Below, in pieces: positions 1 through 8,975 of a DNA stretch of 64,000 bases; position 1 is the first letter of the stretch; each line of letters opens with the position of its first letter. Source of the DNA: Criblamydia sequanensis CRIB-18 (GTDB lineage: Bacteria; Chlamydiota; Chlamydiia; Chlamydiales; Criblamydiaceae); contig NZ_CCEJ010000010.1 of the NCBI RefSeq assembly GCF_000750955.1, forward strand, positions 56,629 through 120,628. The letters run 5' to 3'. Made by a program: the position numbers and the translations under genes. Below the pieces are notes generated by a model. That model saw only the letters and a program-made list of their open reading frames with translations, searched no databases and had not been told where the DNA came from.

Positions 1-1501
1 AAACGGTTTCAAGACCTTTGTTTGTAATCGTTATGGCAGCAATCTTGCCGGGCAATGCATCGCTTGCATAAATCAAATTGTTATCCGAGTCTGATGAAAC
101 GGCCATGGGAGCCCAGCTGATAGCTTGGGAGGCATCAGGTCCGGCTGTTGCAAAAGCGGCTTCCACTAAGGGAGGAATCGGATCCCCTAAAAAGGGCTGA
201 AGGCTATAATGAATGGAAGCATCCCCTTGATGGATTGCAATCACACTCAAAGCCGTAGAAGCAGGAAGTGTGTTTGTTTGAGCCACAACCCAATCATTCA
301 TTACAGAAAATGAGGTACAAAGCGTCTGTCCGTTTACTGTAATCATACCTGGATTCCAAGAATTATCTGGAATAAATTTACCCTCTTTAACTTCGTAGCG
401 AAAAGCTGTCGTTGGCGCAAGCAAGTAAACGTAATTTTTTCCCTGATAGGTCGTGATCGTTGGACGTGCACCGACAGCCGCCGGCAAAGTAATGTTGTCG
501 ACCACCTCCATCGTTTTTGGATCGACAGAAATTAAAATGGAAGGAGGCACATCTGTTGGGTCAGGGCAATTTAATAGGGCATCGGGACCTTGATAAGTAC
601 ACCCGGCTTGCCTATAAACAGATTTCATTACGATATAGCCATCTGAGGTAGCATTAAAGCCATTAAAGGAGGTGTTTTCAGGAAGGGCAATTCCTCCTGT
701 CGGGAGAATTTTTATTTTGACTATTTCTCCATCAGGTGTGATTTTAGCAAGTCTATAGCCATAACTAACGTAAATAAACCCGTCCTCTAATATTCCCATG
801 GAGCCGGGATAGTCCCATTCTCCGTTTTCAGCTGTAATTATTAACTGTCTATGCCAAATGCGCTCAAGGGTGTTTGGATCCACCCTGTCAACATAGGCGC
901 CAATCGAACCTGCGATATCGCCATAACCGCCCCCATAAATATAAGCATGATCGGCATCAAGATAACTCATGTTATACCCGGAAGGGTATAAAAGCGGCAA
1001 AGAATTCAAAGTGTCAACGACGTTTCCGAGAGTTAAAGAACCGCCAAAGGTCGCTTCCGGAAACACATGGGAGCGGCCTGAATTGTAGTGTTCAAAAGCT
1101 TGAAGCGAAGGGTACCAAGGAGGGTTAGGCGGGATAATTAAGAGGTTTGCAGCCAAGTTGTCACCGACTCTGAATAAATAATAACCATTTTTAAAGGGTG
1201 CAAGGCCAGCTATTCTATAGCCAGGCTTTTCAATTTTTATTCCTGCGAAATTGTAAATGTGATTTGGAACCGTTGTTGTAATGCTTAAATTTAGAGCGTT
1301 CACGAGATAGTTTTGAACTGTTACCGGGCCTATTCCATTAAGAGCAAGCTTAATGCGCAGCGGATCCGAAGTTCCGGTTTCAGCTACATTAAAAAATAAG
1401 CCTGTGCTTGCATAGCTAGGCCCAAGGGTTAAGAGAAGCGTTATAAGAAATAAACCCTTTAAAATACTAAATGGAGATCGTAAAAAAGAGTGCATTAGCA
1501 T
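1..1501 (-). CDS. Secreted beta-propeller-like protein, C-terminus beyond window
   Basis: The reading frame is open from a start near 1501 to the left edge, so about 500 residues are visible and the C-terminus is missing. I chose the ATG at 1501 because AGGA lies 7 bases upstream; a second in-frame ATG is at 1495. The N-terminus is a clear signal peptide (hydrophobic run ending PSYAS). The body repeats phrases such as DRVDPNTLE, VDPKTMEVV, LAKITPDG and DNNLIYASDA, which are typical of YncE/SMP-30-like propeller blades, so an exported propeller is inferred. No catalytic motif is recognised. The start lies inside the 3' end of the upstream barrel gene (35-base overlap), so the two are probably translationally coupled. 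Confidence 0.75.
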   Translation of the reverse strand, partial: MLMHSFLRSPFSILKGLFLITLLLTLGPSYASTGLFFNVAETGTSDPLRIKLALNGIGPVTVQNYLVNALNLSITTTVPNHIYNFAGIKIEKPGYRIAGLAPFKNGYYLFRVGDNLAANLLIIPPNPPWYPSLQAFEHYNSGRSHVFPEATFGGSLTLGNVVDTLNSLPLLYPSGYNMSYLDADHAYIYGGGYGDIAGSIGAYVDRVDPNTLERIWHRQLIITAENGEWDYPGSMGILEDGFIYVSYGYRLAKITPDGEIVKIKILPTGGIALPENTSFNGFNATSDGYIVMKSVYRQAGCTYQGPDALLNCPDPTDVPPSILISVDPKTMEVVDNITLPAAVGARPTITTYQGKNYVYLLAPTTAFRYEVKEGKFIPDNSWNPGMITVNGQTLCTSFSVMNDWVVAQTNTLPASTALSVIAIHQGDASIHYSLQPFLGDPIPPLVEAAFATAGPDASQAISWAPMAVSSDSDNNLIYASDALPGKIAAITITNKGLETV

Positions 1502-2186
1502 AGCTATTTCCTGTGCTTAAAGAATTTATTACCTGACTGTTAATGCGCTTTAGCTTTCCCTCGCCCAAATAAAAAAAACGATAGTCAATTTCAAGAGAGA
1601 AATTTCTAAATAAATGATTAAACCGCCACCCTAATCCTGCGGTAGCACTAAAAGCAGCCTTGGTTTTCCCGGAGAATATCTTATCACTTTCAGTGATTCC
1701 GCCATCGAGTGATCTCTCTTTAAAACCATGAGTGCTTGCAATATTAACACCTAAGCCTAAATCAAGAATCAAATCATAACTAGAACAGCAGCCAATTAGA
1801 GCTCTTGTAGCTAAATAGATCGGATAGTTGGATCGATAATATTGATAAGAGAGGTTAGCAAAAAGATCTTCTTGAATGACTTTGCCTTTTACTTTAGTTG
1901 GAGCCAAATAAAAGGCATTTATTCCATATAAAATTCTTGTCTCTCTTATTCTGAGACCCTCTAAATAAGCCCCAAGCCCAAAAAGAAGATTTTGACCCGA
2001 GTGCTTATCGACAGTAAATTGATCCCCTATCAAATCTTCAATATCCACATGCTGGGACTTGCCTTGATGGGCTGAAAACACACCTAGCTGTATGAGCGTT
2101 TCAAAGCAGCAACTTGCTAAACTAACACTCGGAATTAAAAAGCTTACAATAATCGCTAATAGCTTAAGAGATGATTTGTATCTCAT
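1467..2186 (-). CDS. Outer-membrane beta-barrel-like protein
   Basis: This 239-residue protein has a signal peptide (about residues 1-24, ending SVSLAS) followed by alternating hydrophobic/polar segments rich in Gly and Tyr, ending in FFTISI. That is the pattern of an OmpA/opacity-type beta-barrel in the outer membrane. Cysteine pairs occur near the mature N-terminus (SCCFE) and mid-protein (GCCSS), as in cysteine-rich chlamydial envelope proteins. It probably forms an operon with the secreted protein that starts inside its 3' end. The exact function is unknown; the barrel call rests on composition and strand pattern, not on a recognised family signature. Confidence 0.65.
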   Translation of the reverse strand: MRYKSSLKLLAIIVSFLIPSVSLASCCFETLIQLGVFSAHQGKSQHVDIEDLIGDQFTVDKHSGQNLLFGLGAYLEGLRIRETRILYGINAFYLAPTKVKGKVIQEDLFANLSYQYYRSNYPIYLATRALIGCCSSYDLILDLGLGVNIASTHGFKERSLDGGITESDKIFSGKTKAAFSATAGLGWRFNHLFRNFSLEIDYRFFYLGEGKLKRINSQVINSLSTGNSYANALFFTISI

Positions 2187-2274
2187 GATAGGAAACCCGG
2201 GGCTTCGTAAAAGCCTCCTTCTTAGTCTAACTTAAAAAATCTGTCAATCTGAGAAAGCTATTATTTAGAGACTT

Positions 2275-2733
2275 TTAATCATCTGATAGGGTTTCTTTAA
2301 CTCGCTGAAGTTGAGGAAATTTTTCTACGAAAGAATCTAAAACTTCCAGGGCCTTTTCTCTACTTATGCCTATACCTGATTCGCTTAAGGATTTTAAGGA
2401 GTGATTTGTCCATAGGGTATTAATTTCTAAAGCAAGACAGTCGAGTTGGTTTAACACCATATCTTTGCAAAGAGGGCTTTCGAAAGTTTTACCTATAAAA
2501 TTCAAAATTTCTTGATATCTTTCAGTAATTTTTGCGGCTATCTCTTCTTTCATATTGTTTTCAGTTTCTTGATTAAAATTTGAAGCTGGTTCTTTCAGCC
2601 TTATAGAATTTATAGCGGTAGTTTGAAGATTCAAAGTTTCTGGTCTTGTTGAAGGTTTTAGGGTGCTGCAAGAAACAATCCGATAAATGGCCAATGGAAT
2701 TCCAAGCGTTAGTGAGTGGAATACCACATTCAT
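2275..2733 (-). CDS. Hypothetical protein
   Basis: I do not recognise this 152-residue protein. The first 20 residues are hydrophobic (VVFHSLTLGIPLAIYRIVS) and could be a membrane segment or signal sequence. The rest is largely helical by composition, with charged segments around MKEEIAAKITERYQEI and a C-terminal helix ending in KETLSDD. An internal Met near residue 61 could be a later start, which would remove the hydrophobic part. It lies alone between the barrel gene and deoC. The frame is intact and codon use resembles its neighbours, so it is probably a real gene, possibly lineage-restricted. Confidence 0.5.
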   Translation of the reverse strand: MNVVFHSLTLGIPLAIYRIVSCSTLKPSTRPETLNLQTTAINSIRLKEPASNFNQETENNMKEEIAAKITERYQEILNFIGKTFESPLCKDMVLNQLDCLALEINTLWTNHSLKSLSESGIGISREKALEVLDSFVEKFPQLQRVKETLSDD

Positions 2734-2858
2734 AATTCTATTTAAAAGCGACTGTCTTTCACAAAGAGGTTGGTCAAATAGATGATTAGCGTGGGAACAG
2801 ATAGAAGGGGTTAGAGAGATACTACTAGCATTTTTACCTTATTAATTTTTATAGTATT

Positions 2859-3509
2859 TTATTTAGATTCCATAATAATAACGCCGGCGCTTGTACCAAG
2901 CCTTGACGCTCCAGCTTCAATCATCGCAAGAGCTGTTTTTAGATCGCGTATTCCTCCTGAGGCTTTAACCCCAAAATTTGGACCAACCACTTTTCTCATT
3001 AAAGCGACATCGTGAATCGTAGCTCCGGATTTAGAAAAACCGGTAGACGTTTTAACAAAAGCTGCTCCCGCATCCATTGATAAAAGACAGGCCGCTTCTT
3101 TTTCTTCATCCGTAAGCAAACAAGTTTCAATAATAACTTTAACAATCCTTGGGTCGGCAGACTTAACTACAGACTCAATATCCTGACGAACTTTTTTGTA
3201 ATCTTTAGATTTTAAAGCGCCGATATTGATCACCATGTCAATTTCATGGACGCCACCCTTTGAAAGCTCGCTTGCTTCTCTAGCTTTAGTATCTGTCGTG
3301 TTTGCACCTAAAGGGAAACCGACGACGCTGCAAAGTTTAACGTTAGATCCTTTTAAAAATTCATGCGCCTCTTTAACCCATGTAGGCTGAATACAAACTG
3401 CTGCAAATTGATAATCGATACTTTCTTGGCACAACTTTTTAATTTCTTCAAAGATGGCTTCCGGCTTAAGCAAAGTATGATCAATATATTGATTTAATGT
3501 TTGCAACAT
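2859..3509 (-). CDS. deoC: Deoxyribose-phosphate aldolase
   Basis: DeoC cleaves 2-deoxyribose-5-phosphate into glyceraldehyde-3-phosphate and acetaldehyde, the last step in catabolism of deoxynucleosides, in the cytoplasm. The 216-residue length is normal for the short bacterial form. The class I aldolase residues are present: Schiff-base Lys153 in VKTSTGF, Lys182 in VKASGGIRD and Asp91 in [10 protein letters not shown]. The N-terminal IDHTLLKP is the usual family opening. No other deo gene is nearby, so it appears to be monocistronic. The assignment is secure from motifs. Confidence 0.95.
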   Translation of the reverse strand: MLQTLNQYIDHTLLKPEAIFEEIKKLCQESIDYQFAAVCIQPTWVKEAHEFLKGSNVKLCSVVGFPLGANTTDTKAREASELSKGGVHEIDMVINIGALKSKDYKKVRQDIESVVKSADPRIVKVIIETCLLTDEEKEAACLLSMDAGAAFVKTSTGFSKSGATIHDVALMRKVVGPNFGVKASGGIRDLKTALAMIEAGASRLGTSAGVIIMESK

Positions 3510-3582
3510 AAGGCTTCGTTTTTGGTTAAGAGGCTATTATAACAAAGATTACATCAGATTGCAATGAAGGGGCTTCGAGAAT

Positions 3583-3614
3583 AAAAAAGGCAATGCATCC
3601 GCATTGCCTTTTTT
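3583..3614 (-). terminator. Rho-independent terminator of the 3641-4543 gene
   Basis: A perfect 14-base inverted repeat (AAAAAAGGCAATGC and its complement) surrounds a 4-base loop and ends in a T run on the minus strand. It lies 27 bases past the stop codon of the barrel gene at 3641. Confidence 0.85.
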
Positions 3615-3640
3615 AAATAGGATATTTGACATACTTTTAG

Positions 3641-4543
3641 TTATAAATCAAATTGAAGACCTAAAGCAAAAGCATTGTAATTTATGTTTTTAATGTTAAC
3701 ATTCCAAATCGTCGTTGGAGCATGAGTCGGGTAAATGGTCGATCCTAAAATATAGTTGCTTGAATCTACAAAAACATAGCGATACTCAGCAAAAACATGG
3801 AATCGGCAGAGAAAGTTATAGCGAACGCCCACTTTTGCTTGAGCTGCCACAGTCCATGTTGAATTGCTAGTATTGGAGTTGAAGTGGTTGATGCCGGCTT
3901 CAAGAGGAGCTACTTGTAAAGAATCTGCATTTCGAATGGATATTCTAGCAGGGCCAAAACCACCGCCTATGTAAGGCGTAAAGTTTCCAAAGCAGCAATT
4001 ATTTAGTGAAAGTGTGCCATTGAAAAGATAGAGGCCCATTCTCATTGGGAAGGTATCTAAAAAGTCATGTTCATCTAGTCTATCAGTTGGGTTTAAAAGA
4101 TCGCCCTTCTTAGTATGACGATACCAAAAAGCTTCAAATTCCACACCAGGCGTTAAACCCCAGCCTGAGCACCCAAAATTACAAGGATTGGCTGCGAGTT
4201 CATATCCAAGCTGTATTCCGCCAAATCCTGCTGAATTTTTATCGGTTCTCCCCCTTGCATCTACAGCTAAAGGACCTCCTTGAGCTTCTAGAAATAACGC
4301 CGTTCCCATTTGTATAATTTCAACTGAGTTAGAGTAAAGGCCGCCACCAAAGGCACCGATATAAAATCGATTGCATTTAGTCTGACAGCTTGTTAGGCAA
4401 CAGTCCTCTGCTGAAAAAGAATCGTCTGGATAAAAAGAATCATTAGGATAATAGTACTCTTCAGCGGTTAATGAACTAGCCGTATTGAGCACTAAAAGCG
4501 CGAGAAGCGCAGAAAGATGTTTTTTATTGAATATTTTGAGCAT
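3641..4543 (-). CDS. Outer-membrane beta-barrel protein, cysteine-containing
   Basis: This 300-residue protein has a signal peptide ending near SSLTAEE, then a short acidic repeat (YYPNDSFYPDDSFSAED) and a cysteine cluster (DCCLTSCQTKC). The remainder, from FYIGAFGGGLYS to the terminal phenylalanine-containing strand LGLQFDL, has the Gly/aromatic pattern of an eight- to ten-stranded outer-membrane barrel of the opacity/OmpA type. The RBS GGAGAA is well placed before the ATG. It has its own strong terminator, which suggests an independent, well-expressed transcription unit. A role in envelope structure or host contact is inference. Confidence 0.75.
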   Translation of the reverse strand: MLKIFNKKHLSALLALLVLNTASSLTAEEYYYPNDSFYPDDSFSAEDCCLTSCQTKCNRFYIGAFGGGLYSNSVEIIQMGTALFLEAQGGPLAVDARGRTDKNSAGFGGIQLGYELAANPCNFGCSGWGLTPGVEFEAFWYRHTKKGDLLNPTDRLDEHDFLDTFPMRMGLYLFNGTLSLNNCCFGNFTPYIGGGFGPARISIRNADSLQVAPLEAGINHFNSNTSNSTWTVAAQAKVGVRYNFLCRFHVFAEYRYVFVDSSNYILGSTIYPTHAPTTIWNVNIKNINYNAFALGLQFDL

Positions 4544-4863
4544 TTTTCTCCAGTTTTGTTAATCAGCCGCTAAGGTATGATATCAGTTTTAAGATCACGT
4601 TGTTTTATTTCAAAGACTCTCATAACACTAATCCTTTTTTTTATAATAGTTTTTTTTAGATATACTTAAGGATAAGTTGAAAAATAGATGGCTCAAGGAC
4701 TGCTGAAGCCTATTTGGTAACAAAAAATTAATAGAACTGCATGGTTGATTTATGTTATTCTTCTCGTTAAATGATTTTATAAATAATTTTTCTTATAAAG
4801 GTTTCTAGTCGGAGCTCAAGCCCCTGTTCGATTTATTGCGATTATTTAACAAAAAGTGATCTT
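4544..4863. other. Intergenic region between divergent genes
   Basis: This 320-base AT-rich gap separates the barrel gene (minus) from the cupin gene (plus), so promoters for both should be here. I see T-rich tracts near 4630-4650 but no hexamer pair good enough to call a promoter, and no coding relic. Confidence 0.5.
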
Positions 4864-5223
4864 ATGGAAAAAATCAATCTTAAGGAAAAATTTAGTAAAT
4901 TTTCAGATTATTGGAATCCAAGAATTGTGGGAGAGCTAAATGGCCAGCATGTCAAGTTAGCCAAATTTCATGGGGACTTTGTATGGCATAGCCATGAACA
5001 TGAAGATGAACTCTTTTTTGTCATCAAGGGGCGTCTTTTGATGAGGTTTCAGGATAAAGAGGTTTGGGTAGAAGAAGGTGAAATGATTATAGTTCCAGCC
5101 AAAGTGGAGCATCAGCCCGTGGCAAACGAAGAAGTTGAGGTAATGCTCTTTGAACCTAAATCGACTCTTAATACAGGGAATATAATTGAAGAAAGAACTA
5201 GAAATAATCTCGAAGAAATTTAA
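4864..5223 (+). CDS. Cupin-domain protein
   Basis: This 119-residue single-domain cupin carries the first cupin motif in the region WHSHEHEDELFFVIKG (metal ligands His, His, Glu) and the second motif around VPAKVEHQPVA. This small family binds a metal ion in a beta-barrel; its substrates vary and cannot be told from the sequence. The length fits a minimal Cupin_2 protein. It is followed 13 bases later by a DUF1653 gene on the same strand, so the two are probably co-transcribed. Confidence 0.85.
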   Translation: MEKINLKEKFSKFSDYWNPRIVGELNGQHVKLAKFHGDFVWHSHEHEDELFFVIKGRLLMRFQDKEVWVEEGEMIIVPAKVEHQPVANEEVEVMLFEPKSTLNTGNIIEERTRNNLEEI

Positions 5224-5236
5224 AAAAGGATAGCCC

Positions 5237-5488
5237 ATGAGTCAGGAAGTGCTGCCTTGTTTTTCTGAAAAAGCCAAATCCATTTTTGTTGGCAGCCGCT
5301 ATGAACATTATAAAGGCAACCTATATAGGATTCTTGGGATTGCCAGGCATACTGAAACTTTGGAAGAGTTAGTGGTCTATCAAGGTTTGTATGGAGAGGG
5401 CGATATTTGGGTTCGCCCTCTCGATCATTTTCTTGAAACGGTTGCCATAAATGGACAAATTCGCCCTAGATTCAAATTAATTGAATAG
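5237..5488 (+). CDS. DUF1653 family protein
   Basis: This 83-residue protein matches the small DUF1653 family. It has the pattern YEHYKGNLYRILGIARHTE, then ELVVYQGLYGEGDIWVRP and a terminal PRFKLIE. No biochemical role is established for the family. The start is a good ATG after AAAAAGGATAGCCC, downstream of the cupin stop, consistent with a two-gene operon. Its 3' end nearly meets the convergent gene at 5491. Confidence 0.85.
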   Translation: MSQEVLPCFSEKAKSIFVGSRYEHYKGNLYRILGIARHTETLEELVVYQGLYGEGDIWVRPLDHFLETVAINGQIRPRFKLIE

Positions 5489-5490
5489 CT

Positions 5491-6702
5491 CTATTGCTTT
5501 AGGCGGACAAGTGTCCAAGTCTGTTCGGCGCCATCAGAAAAACGAACCGTAATCGGTGTTTGGTCTTGAGTTAGGTTGTAAATACCGGTGGAGGCCACAG
5601 GCGCCCCCGGTCTATTATCAAAAGACCAATAAGCCATTTGGGTTTCTTTATTTAAGATCCCGGCCAGATCTTGTGCGGAATCAGTTGATGAATTGTATAA
5701 GACCCCGGCAATTTCTCCGCTACGGCTGATAGCAAGTTGAATAAATCGATTGCTTTGAGCAGCAGTGTTAGCATTATTCGACACGGCAAAAACGCCAAGC
5801 GGCATCCAATCCCCTTCTTCTTCGTTAGCTGCAATCTCAGAACTTTGAAGCGGATTTAAAGAAGGTGCTGTTTCTATCGGCTGCTGTTGAACAACCGTCT
5901 GAGCCGGTGCCGGAGCTGCTGTAGTTGTGGTTGTCGAGCCGCTAGAGGGATAGTTATCATAAGAATAGTCTGAGCTTGACACTGGGTAAGCATAGCCTCC
6001 ATCATCATAGTAATAAGGAGTTCCCCACCCCCAATCACCCCAATTAGCTAAAGCTGCCCAACCAACCGGTCTCCACCAATTGTTGCCAAGTCTCCCATAA
6101 TCATTATCAAGATTGTGTCTTTCAAAAAAATTTCTATTAAACCAATCTTTAGAATTAGGCTGAACTTGTTTTAAGCGTTGGCTTGCCCTATCTGAAGCTT
6201 GTCTATTTTGGGCTAACTGCTGGGGGCGGTTATTTGAAAAATTCTGAGCTTTTTGCTTAAAGTCAGGGCGATTAGCCATATCTCTTGGCCTATTGGCTTC
6301 ATACCGATTGACTTGGTTGCGTAATTCAGCACGGTTTGCAGCAGATGTCCTTTGCGTAGAAGGAGAACCGGGTCTTGTGGCAGGTCCTCTATTCTGTGCC
6401 ATCGCAGGCCTCGTTGCTGGCCTTGCAGGTGTTGTCCTGGCAGGCGTTTGTCTTGCTGCTTGCTGTCTGCTGCGAGAATCAGAAGGCGTTCTTGAAGCCC
6501 GGCTCATCGTGGGTGTACGGTTCATAGTATGGCCTCCTTTATAGGAGCCCCCTCTTGAAGCCCCGCCTGCACGTCCTCCTCCCCCTCGGCCGCCGCCGCC
6601 TCCTCTTCCGCCTCCCCCGCCTCTACCTTCCATATCAATAGGGGCGAGTATCAGGCTCATTCCTGTAACTAAAACCATAAAAACTGCTATTTTATTCCAC
6701 AT
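5491..6702 (-). CDS. Secreted Gly/Arg-rich protein with PVC-type C-terminal domain
   Basis: This 403-residue protein starts with a signal peptide, then a striking RGGGGG repeat segment (residues 27-45), then a long low-complexity Ser/Thr/Arg/Pro/Asn-rich region, a Trp/Tyr-rich stretch (GNNWWRPVGWAALANWGDWG) and a folded C-terminal domain from about residue 295 (DWMPLGVFAVS to TWTLVRLKQ). From memory, that C-terminal domain resembles proteins annotated as mu-protocadherin-like cell-surface proteins in Planctomycetes and relatives. It follows the lipoprotein gene at 6706 with only 3 bases between them, so the two form an operon and may act together at the cell surface. Confidence 0.7.
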   Translation of the reverse strand: MWNKIAVFMVLVTGMSLILAPIDMEGRGGGGGRGGGGGRGGGGRAGGASRGGSYKGGHTMNRTPTMSRASRTPSDSRSRQQAARQTPARTTPARPATRPAMAQNRGPATRPGSPSTQRTSAANRAELRNQVNRYEANRPRDMANRPDFKQKAQNFSNNRPQQLAQNRQASDRASQRLKQVQPNSKDWFNRNFFERHNLDNDYGRLGNNWWRPVGWAALANWGDWGWGTPYYYDDGGYAYPVSSSDYSYDNYPSSGSTTTTTAAPAPAQTVVQQQPIETAPSLNPLQSSEIAANEEEGDWMPLGVFAVSNNANTAAQSNRFIQLAISRSGEIAGVLYNSSTDSAQDLAGILNKETQMAYWSFDNRPGAPVASTGIYNLTQDQTPITVRFSDGAEQTWTLVRLKQ

Positions 6703-6705
6703 GGC

Positions 6706-7605
6706 CTACTCGACTTTTTCAACGGTAACAGGATTCATATCGGGTAGAACTTCTCCATCTACTTCTCTCTCAACAGAAGAAAAGGTATAGCTTTTACCAT
6801 CGATAGGAGTGTAAATATTTTTAGAGGTGGCAATGCGTCCATCACTTAAAATATAGCGCATAGTGGCATACCAACTATTATCTACTTTTTCCCAAGTCCC
6901 CTCTCCAAATTCGCCGTCGGAATCAAAGACCCAAGATCTGATAACTTGCTTTTCAGGATCCCAGGCAATGATCTGTTTGCCTTCAAAATCATCCTGTCCA
7001 TAAACTTTCATTTTAAAATTCTGAGTTATGAAATTCTTGAATTTGTCCCATTGATTGTCCGATAAAATTTCAACGTTGTCATCAATATCCGACCACTTAC
7101 CGATAAACCAAGACAACTCATTGAGATGTTCTGAATCATTTTTTATGGGAGATTCTAATTCAATCTCATTTAAGGCTTTTACAACCCACTTGTTGTTTTC
7201 TTTAGCGTATTCAGCTTGATAAGCGATATGCATCTCGGGACGATCATCAATTTTGATCTTCATCACCCCTTTTTCAATAGCCTCATCGCTGCTTGGAAAT
7301 TGGATATCTTTTATCACAATTTCTAAGTGTCTTTTCTGGCTGTCGGCAAATTTTTCCTTGAATAGCTTTTCTATAGCCTCTTTACCCTCAGCTGACTCGC
7401 CCGTAAGGGGATTATTATAAGTGGCGTCTGAAGCGAAATCAGCAGCTAACTTCTCGGCATTTTCCTGATTATACGCCTCTTCATAAGAATGAACGATATT
7501 ACGTATGGCTTTCTCATCGGCTTCTTCATGCCGATTGACCTCGTTGCACCCAAAAACCACGACTAGGGCAAACAATGTGAGACAAATCTTGAAAGTGGTC
7601 TGCAT
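6706..7605 (-). CDS. SnoaL/DUF4440-like lipoprotein
   Basis: This 299-residue protein has a lipoprotein signal peptide with a lipobox (VVFGC, Cys about residue 20). Residues about 30-150 look like a SnoaL/SgcJ (NTF2-fold) domain: KAIRNIVHSYEEAYNQ, then DATYNNPLTGE. The second half (ELSWFIGKWSD to the end) resembles the small lipocalin-like domain often attached to it in planctomycete proteins annotated as SgcJ/EcaC oxidoreductases. No enzyme activity is shown by the sequence. It is the first gene of a two-gene unit with the Gly/Arg-rich secreted protein. Confidence 0.7.
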   Translation of the reverse strand: MQTTFKICLTLFALVVVFGCNEVNRHEEADEKAIRNIVHSYEEAYNQENAEKLAADFASDATYNNPLTGESAEGKEAIEKLFKEKFADSQKRHLEIVIKDIQFPSSDEAIEKGVMKIKIDDRPEMHIAYQAEYAKENNKWVVKALNEIELESPIKNDSEHLNELSWFIGKWSDIDDNVEILSDNQWDKFKNFITQNFKMKVYGQDDFEGKQIIAWDPEKQVIRSWVFDSDGEFGEGTWEKVDNSWYATMRYILSDGRIATSKNIYTPIDGKSYTFSSVEREVDGEVLPDMNPVTVEKVE

Positions 7606-7924
7606 ATAACAATCCCCCGTTAGCTTTTGTTTATAGATCTCCTCAAATTTCTACAATTAAAAATAAACAAGATTTACGGGCTCTTGTAGAACTTCTTAGG
7701 TCTTGTTTTTCGGAGAGGATTGAATCCCTTTGATTAGGTAAAAAAAGCGATAAAGCAACTACTAAGAACCCTAATTTTCAAATGTTTTGGTCTTTTTCGT
7801 TAGAATTAAGTCCAGCTTTAATAACCCAAAAACCTTTGACAAAAAATTAATTTTTCCATTAAAGTTTGCAGAACTTCCTACTTCTTAATAAGTTCCATTC
7901 ACTTTTATCACCCCTTTTTTTGTT
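7606..7924. other. Intergenic region between divergent genes
   Basis: This 319-base gap must hold promoters for both flanking genes. On the plus strand a TTGACA hexamer lies at 7836-7841 with TTAAAG 17 bases further on, a possible but weak vegetative promoter for the HIT gene. No coding relic was seen. Confidence 0.4.
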
Positions 7925-8344
7925 ATGGATTACGATCAACTTAGAATAAAGTCTTATAAAAATTGGGATCTCTATCTTCATGAAAACCAATGTTATCTTG
8001 GCAGAGTGTTTGTTCTTTTAAAAGAAGATGACGGTGTCGAAGATTTTCTTTCAATTGAAGGAGAGGTTAGGGATGAATTTTTCAAGATAGGTGAAGAAGT
8101 AAAAAAAGCTCTTATGGAACTCTTCCAGCCTGATAAAATGAATTATGCCGCCCTAAGCAATACCTCCCCAAAAATTCATGTGCATCTTGTACCGCGTTAT
8201 AAAGACTCTCGAGAATTTAATGGTTTCCTTTTTGAGGATGCGCGCTTTGGAAAAAACTACGCTCCTTACGATAAATCCTTTGAATTGGAAATGGACATGC
8301 TCATCAAAATTAGAGACGCTTTAAATCAAAAAATGAGTAGCTAG
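7925..8344 (+). CDS. HIT-family nucleotide hydrolase-like protein
   Basis: This 139-residue protein has the histidine-triad fold signature in PKIHVHLVPRY. HIT proteins hydrolyse or transfer nucleotide phosphoesters (for example Ap4A) through the middle His of H-x-H-x-H. Here the first position of the triad is Lys, so only two of the three histidines remain; the nucleophilic one is kept. The upstream half (YLGRVFVLLKED) matches the HIT beta-sheet. It is followed by a GNAT gene after 3 bases, so the two are co-transcribed. Confidence 0.75.
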   Translation: MDYDQLRIKSYKNWDLYLHENQCYLGRVFVLLKEDDGVEDFLSIEGEVRDEFFKIGEEVKKALMELFQPDKMNYAALSNTSPKIHVHLVPRYKDSREFNGFLFEDARFGKNYAPYDKSFELEMDMLIKIRDALNQKMSS

Positions 8345-8347
8345 CAA

Positions 8348-8893
8348 ATGCTCCCGATTATCAAGACAGAACGACTTATCTTACGTCAATGGAAGGAAGA
8401 AGATCGAGAACCATTTGCAAAGCTTAATGCAGATCCTCGCGTAAGAGAATATTTTACAAAACTTTTAACCCGTGAAGAAAGTGATGAGAGCATTAAGCTC
8501 TTCTCCGATCATATTGAAAAGCGAGGCTATGGGCTTTTTGCAGCTTCTCTCATCGAAACAGATGAGTTTATCGGTTTTATAGGGTTACAAGAGGTTAATT
8601 ACAAAGCCGCTTTTAACGAACTCAAGCCTGCTGTAGAGATTGGATGGCGCTTAGCTTTTAATCATTGGGGAAAAGGGTATGCCACGGAAGCTGCCAGAGC
8701 TTCTTTAAAATATGGCTTTGAAACTCTAAACCTTGAAGAAATCGTTGCCATCACGGCCGTTCAAAATAAAAGGTCTCGCCATGTTATGGAAAAGATTGGC
8801 ATGAGCTACGATCCAAAAGATGATTTTGACCACCCAAGATTGCCTGCAGGTCATCCTTTAACAAGACAAGTGCTTTATAGAATCTCTAAGTGA
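8348..8893 (+). CDS. RimJ/RimL-type GNAT N-acetyltransferase
   Basis: This 181-residue protein opens with the RimJ/RimL signature (IIKTERLILRQWKEED) and has the acetyl-CoA-binding motif region VEIGWRLAFNHWGKGYATEA, followed by VQNKRSRHVMEKIGM, all typical of acetyltransferases acting on protein N-termini or small amines. The substrate cannot be inferred. It sits 3 bases after the HIT gene stop codon, and both read as one transcript. Confidence 0.9.
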   Translation: MLPIIKTERLILRQWKEEDREPFAKLNADPRVREYFTKLLTREESDESIKLFSDHIEKRGYGLFAASLIETDEFIGFIGLQEVNYKAAFNELKPAVEIGWRLAFNHWGKGYATEAARASLKYGFETLNLEEIVAITAVQNKRSRHVMEKIGMSYDPKDDFDHPRLPAGHPLTRQVLYRISK

Positions 8894-8975
8894 GATGAAA
8901 AGCCCTTTTACTGCCCTTGAAATTAACACTCTACTATCGGTCTCTACCCATAACATCGGTAATAAGAATTAGGGA

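Noticed and set aside
874..1128. Plus-strand open frame of 84 codons
   Set aside because: It is antisense to the truncated secreted-protein gene (1-1501), which has a signal peptide, an RBS and coherent composition; the plus frame has skewed composition.
4811..4845. tRNA-like string (GTTCGATT with an adjacent G/C stretch)
   Set aside because: No acceptor stem or anticodon arm could be paired; no tRNA is supported here or elsewhere in the window.
6541..6620. G/C-rich RGG-coding repeat considered as an RNA-binding motif
   Set aside because: It follows a signal peptide in a probably exported protein, so an RNA-binding role inside the cell is not supported; kept only as a compositional oddity.
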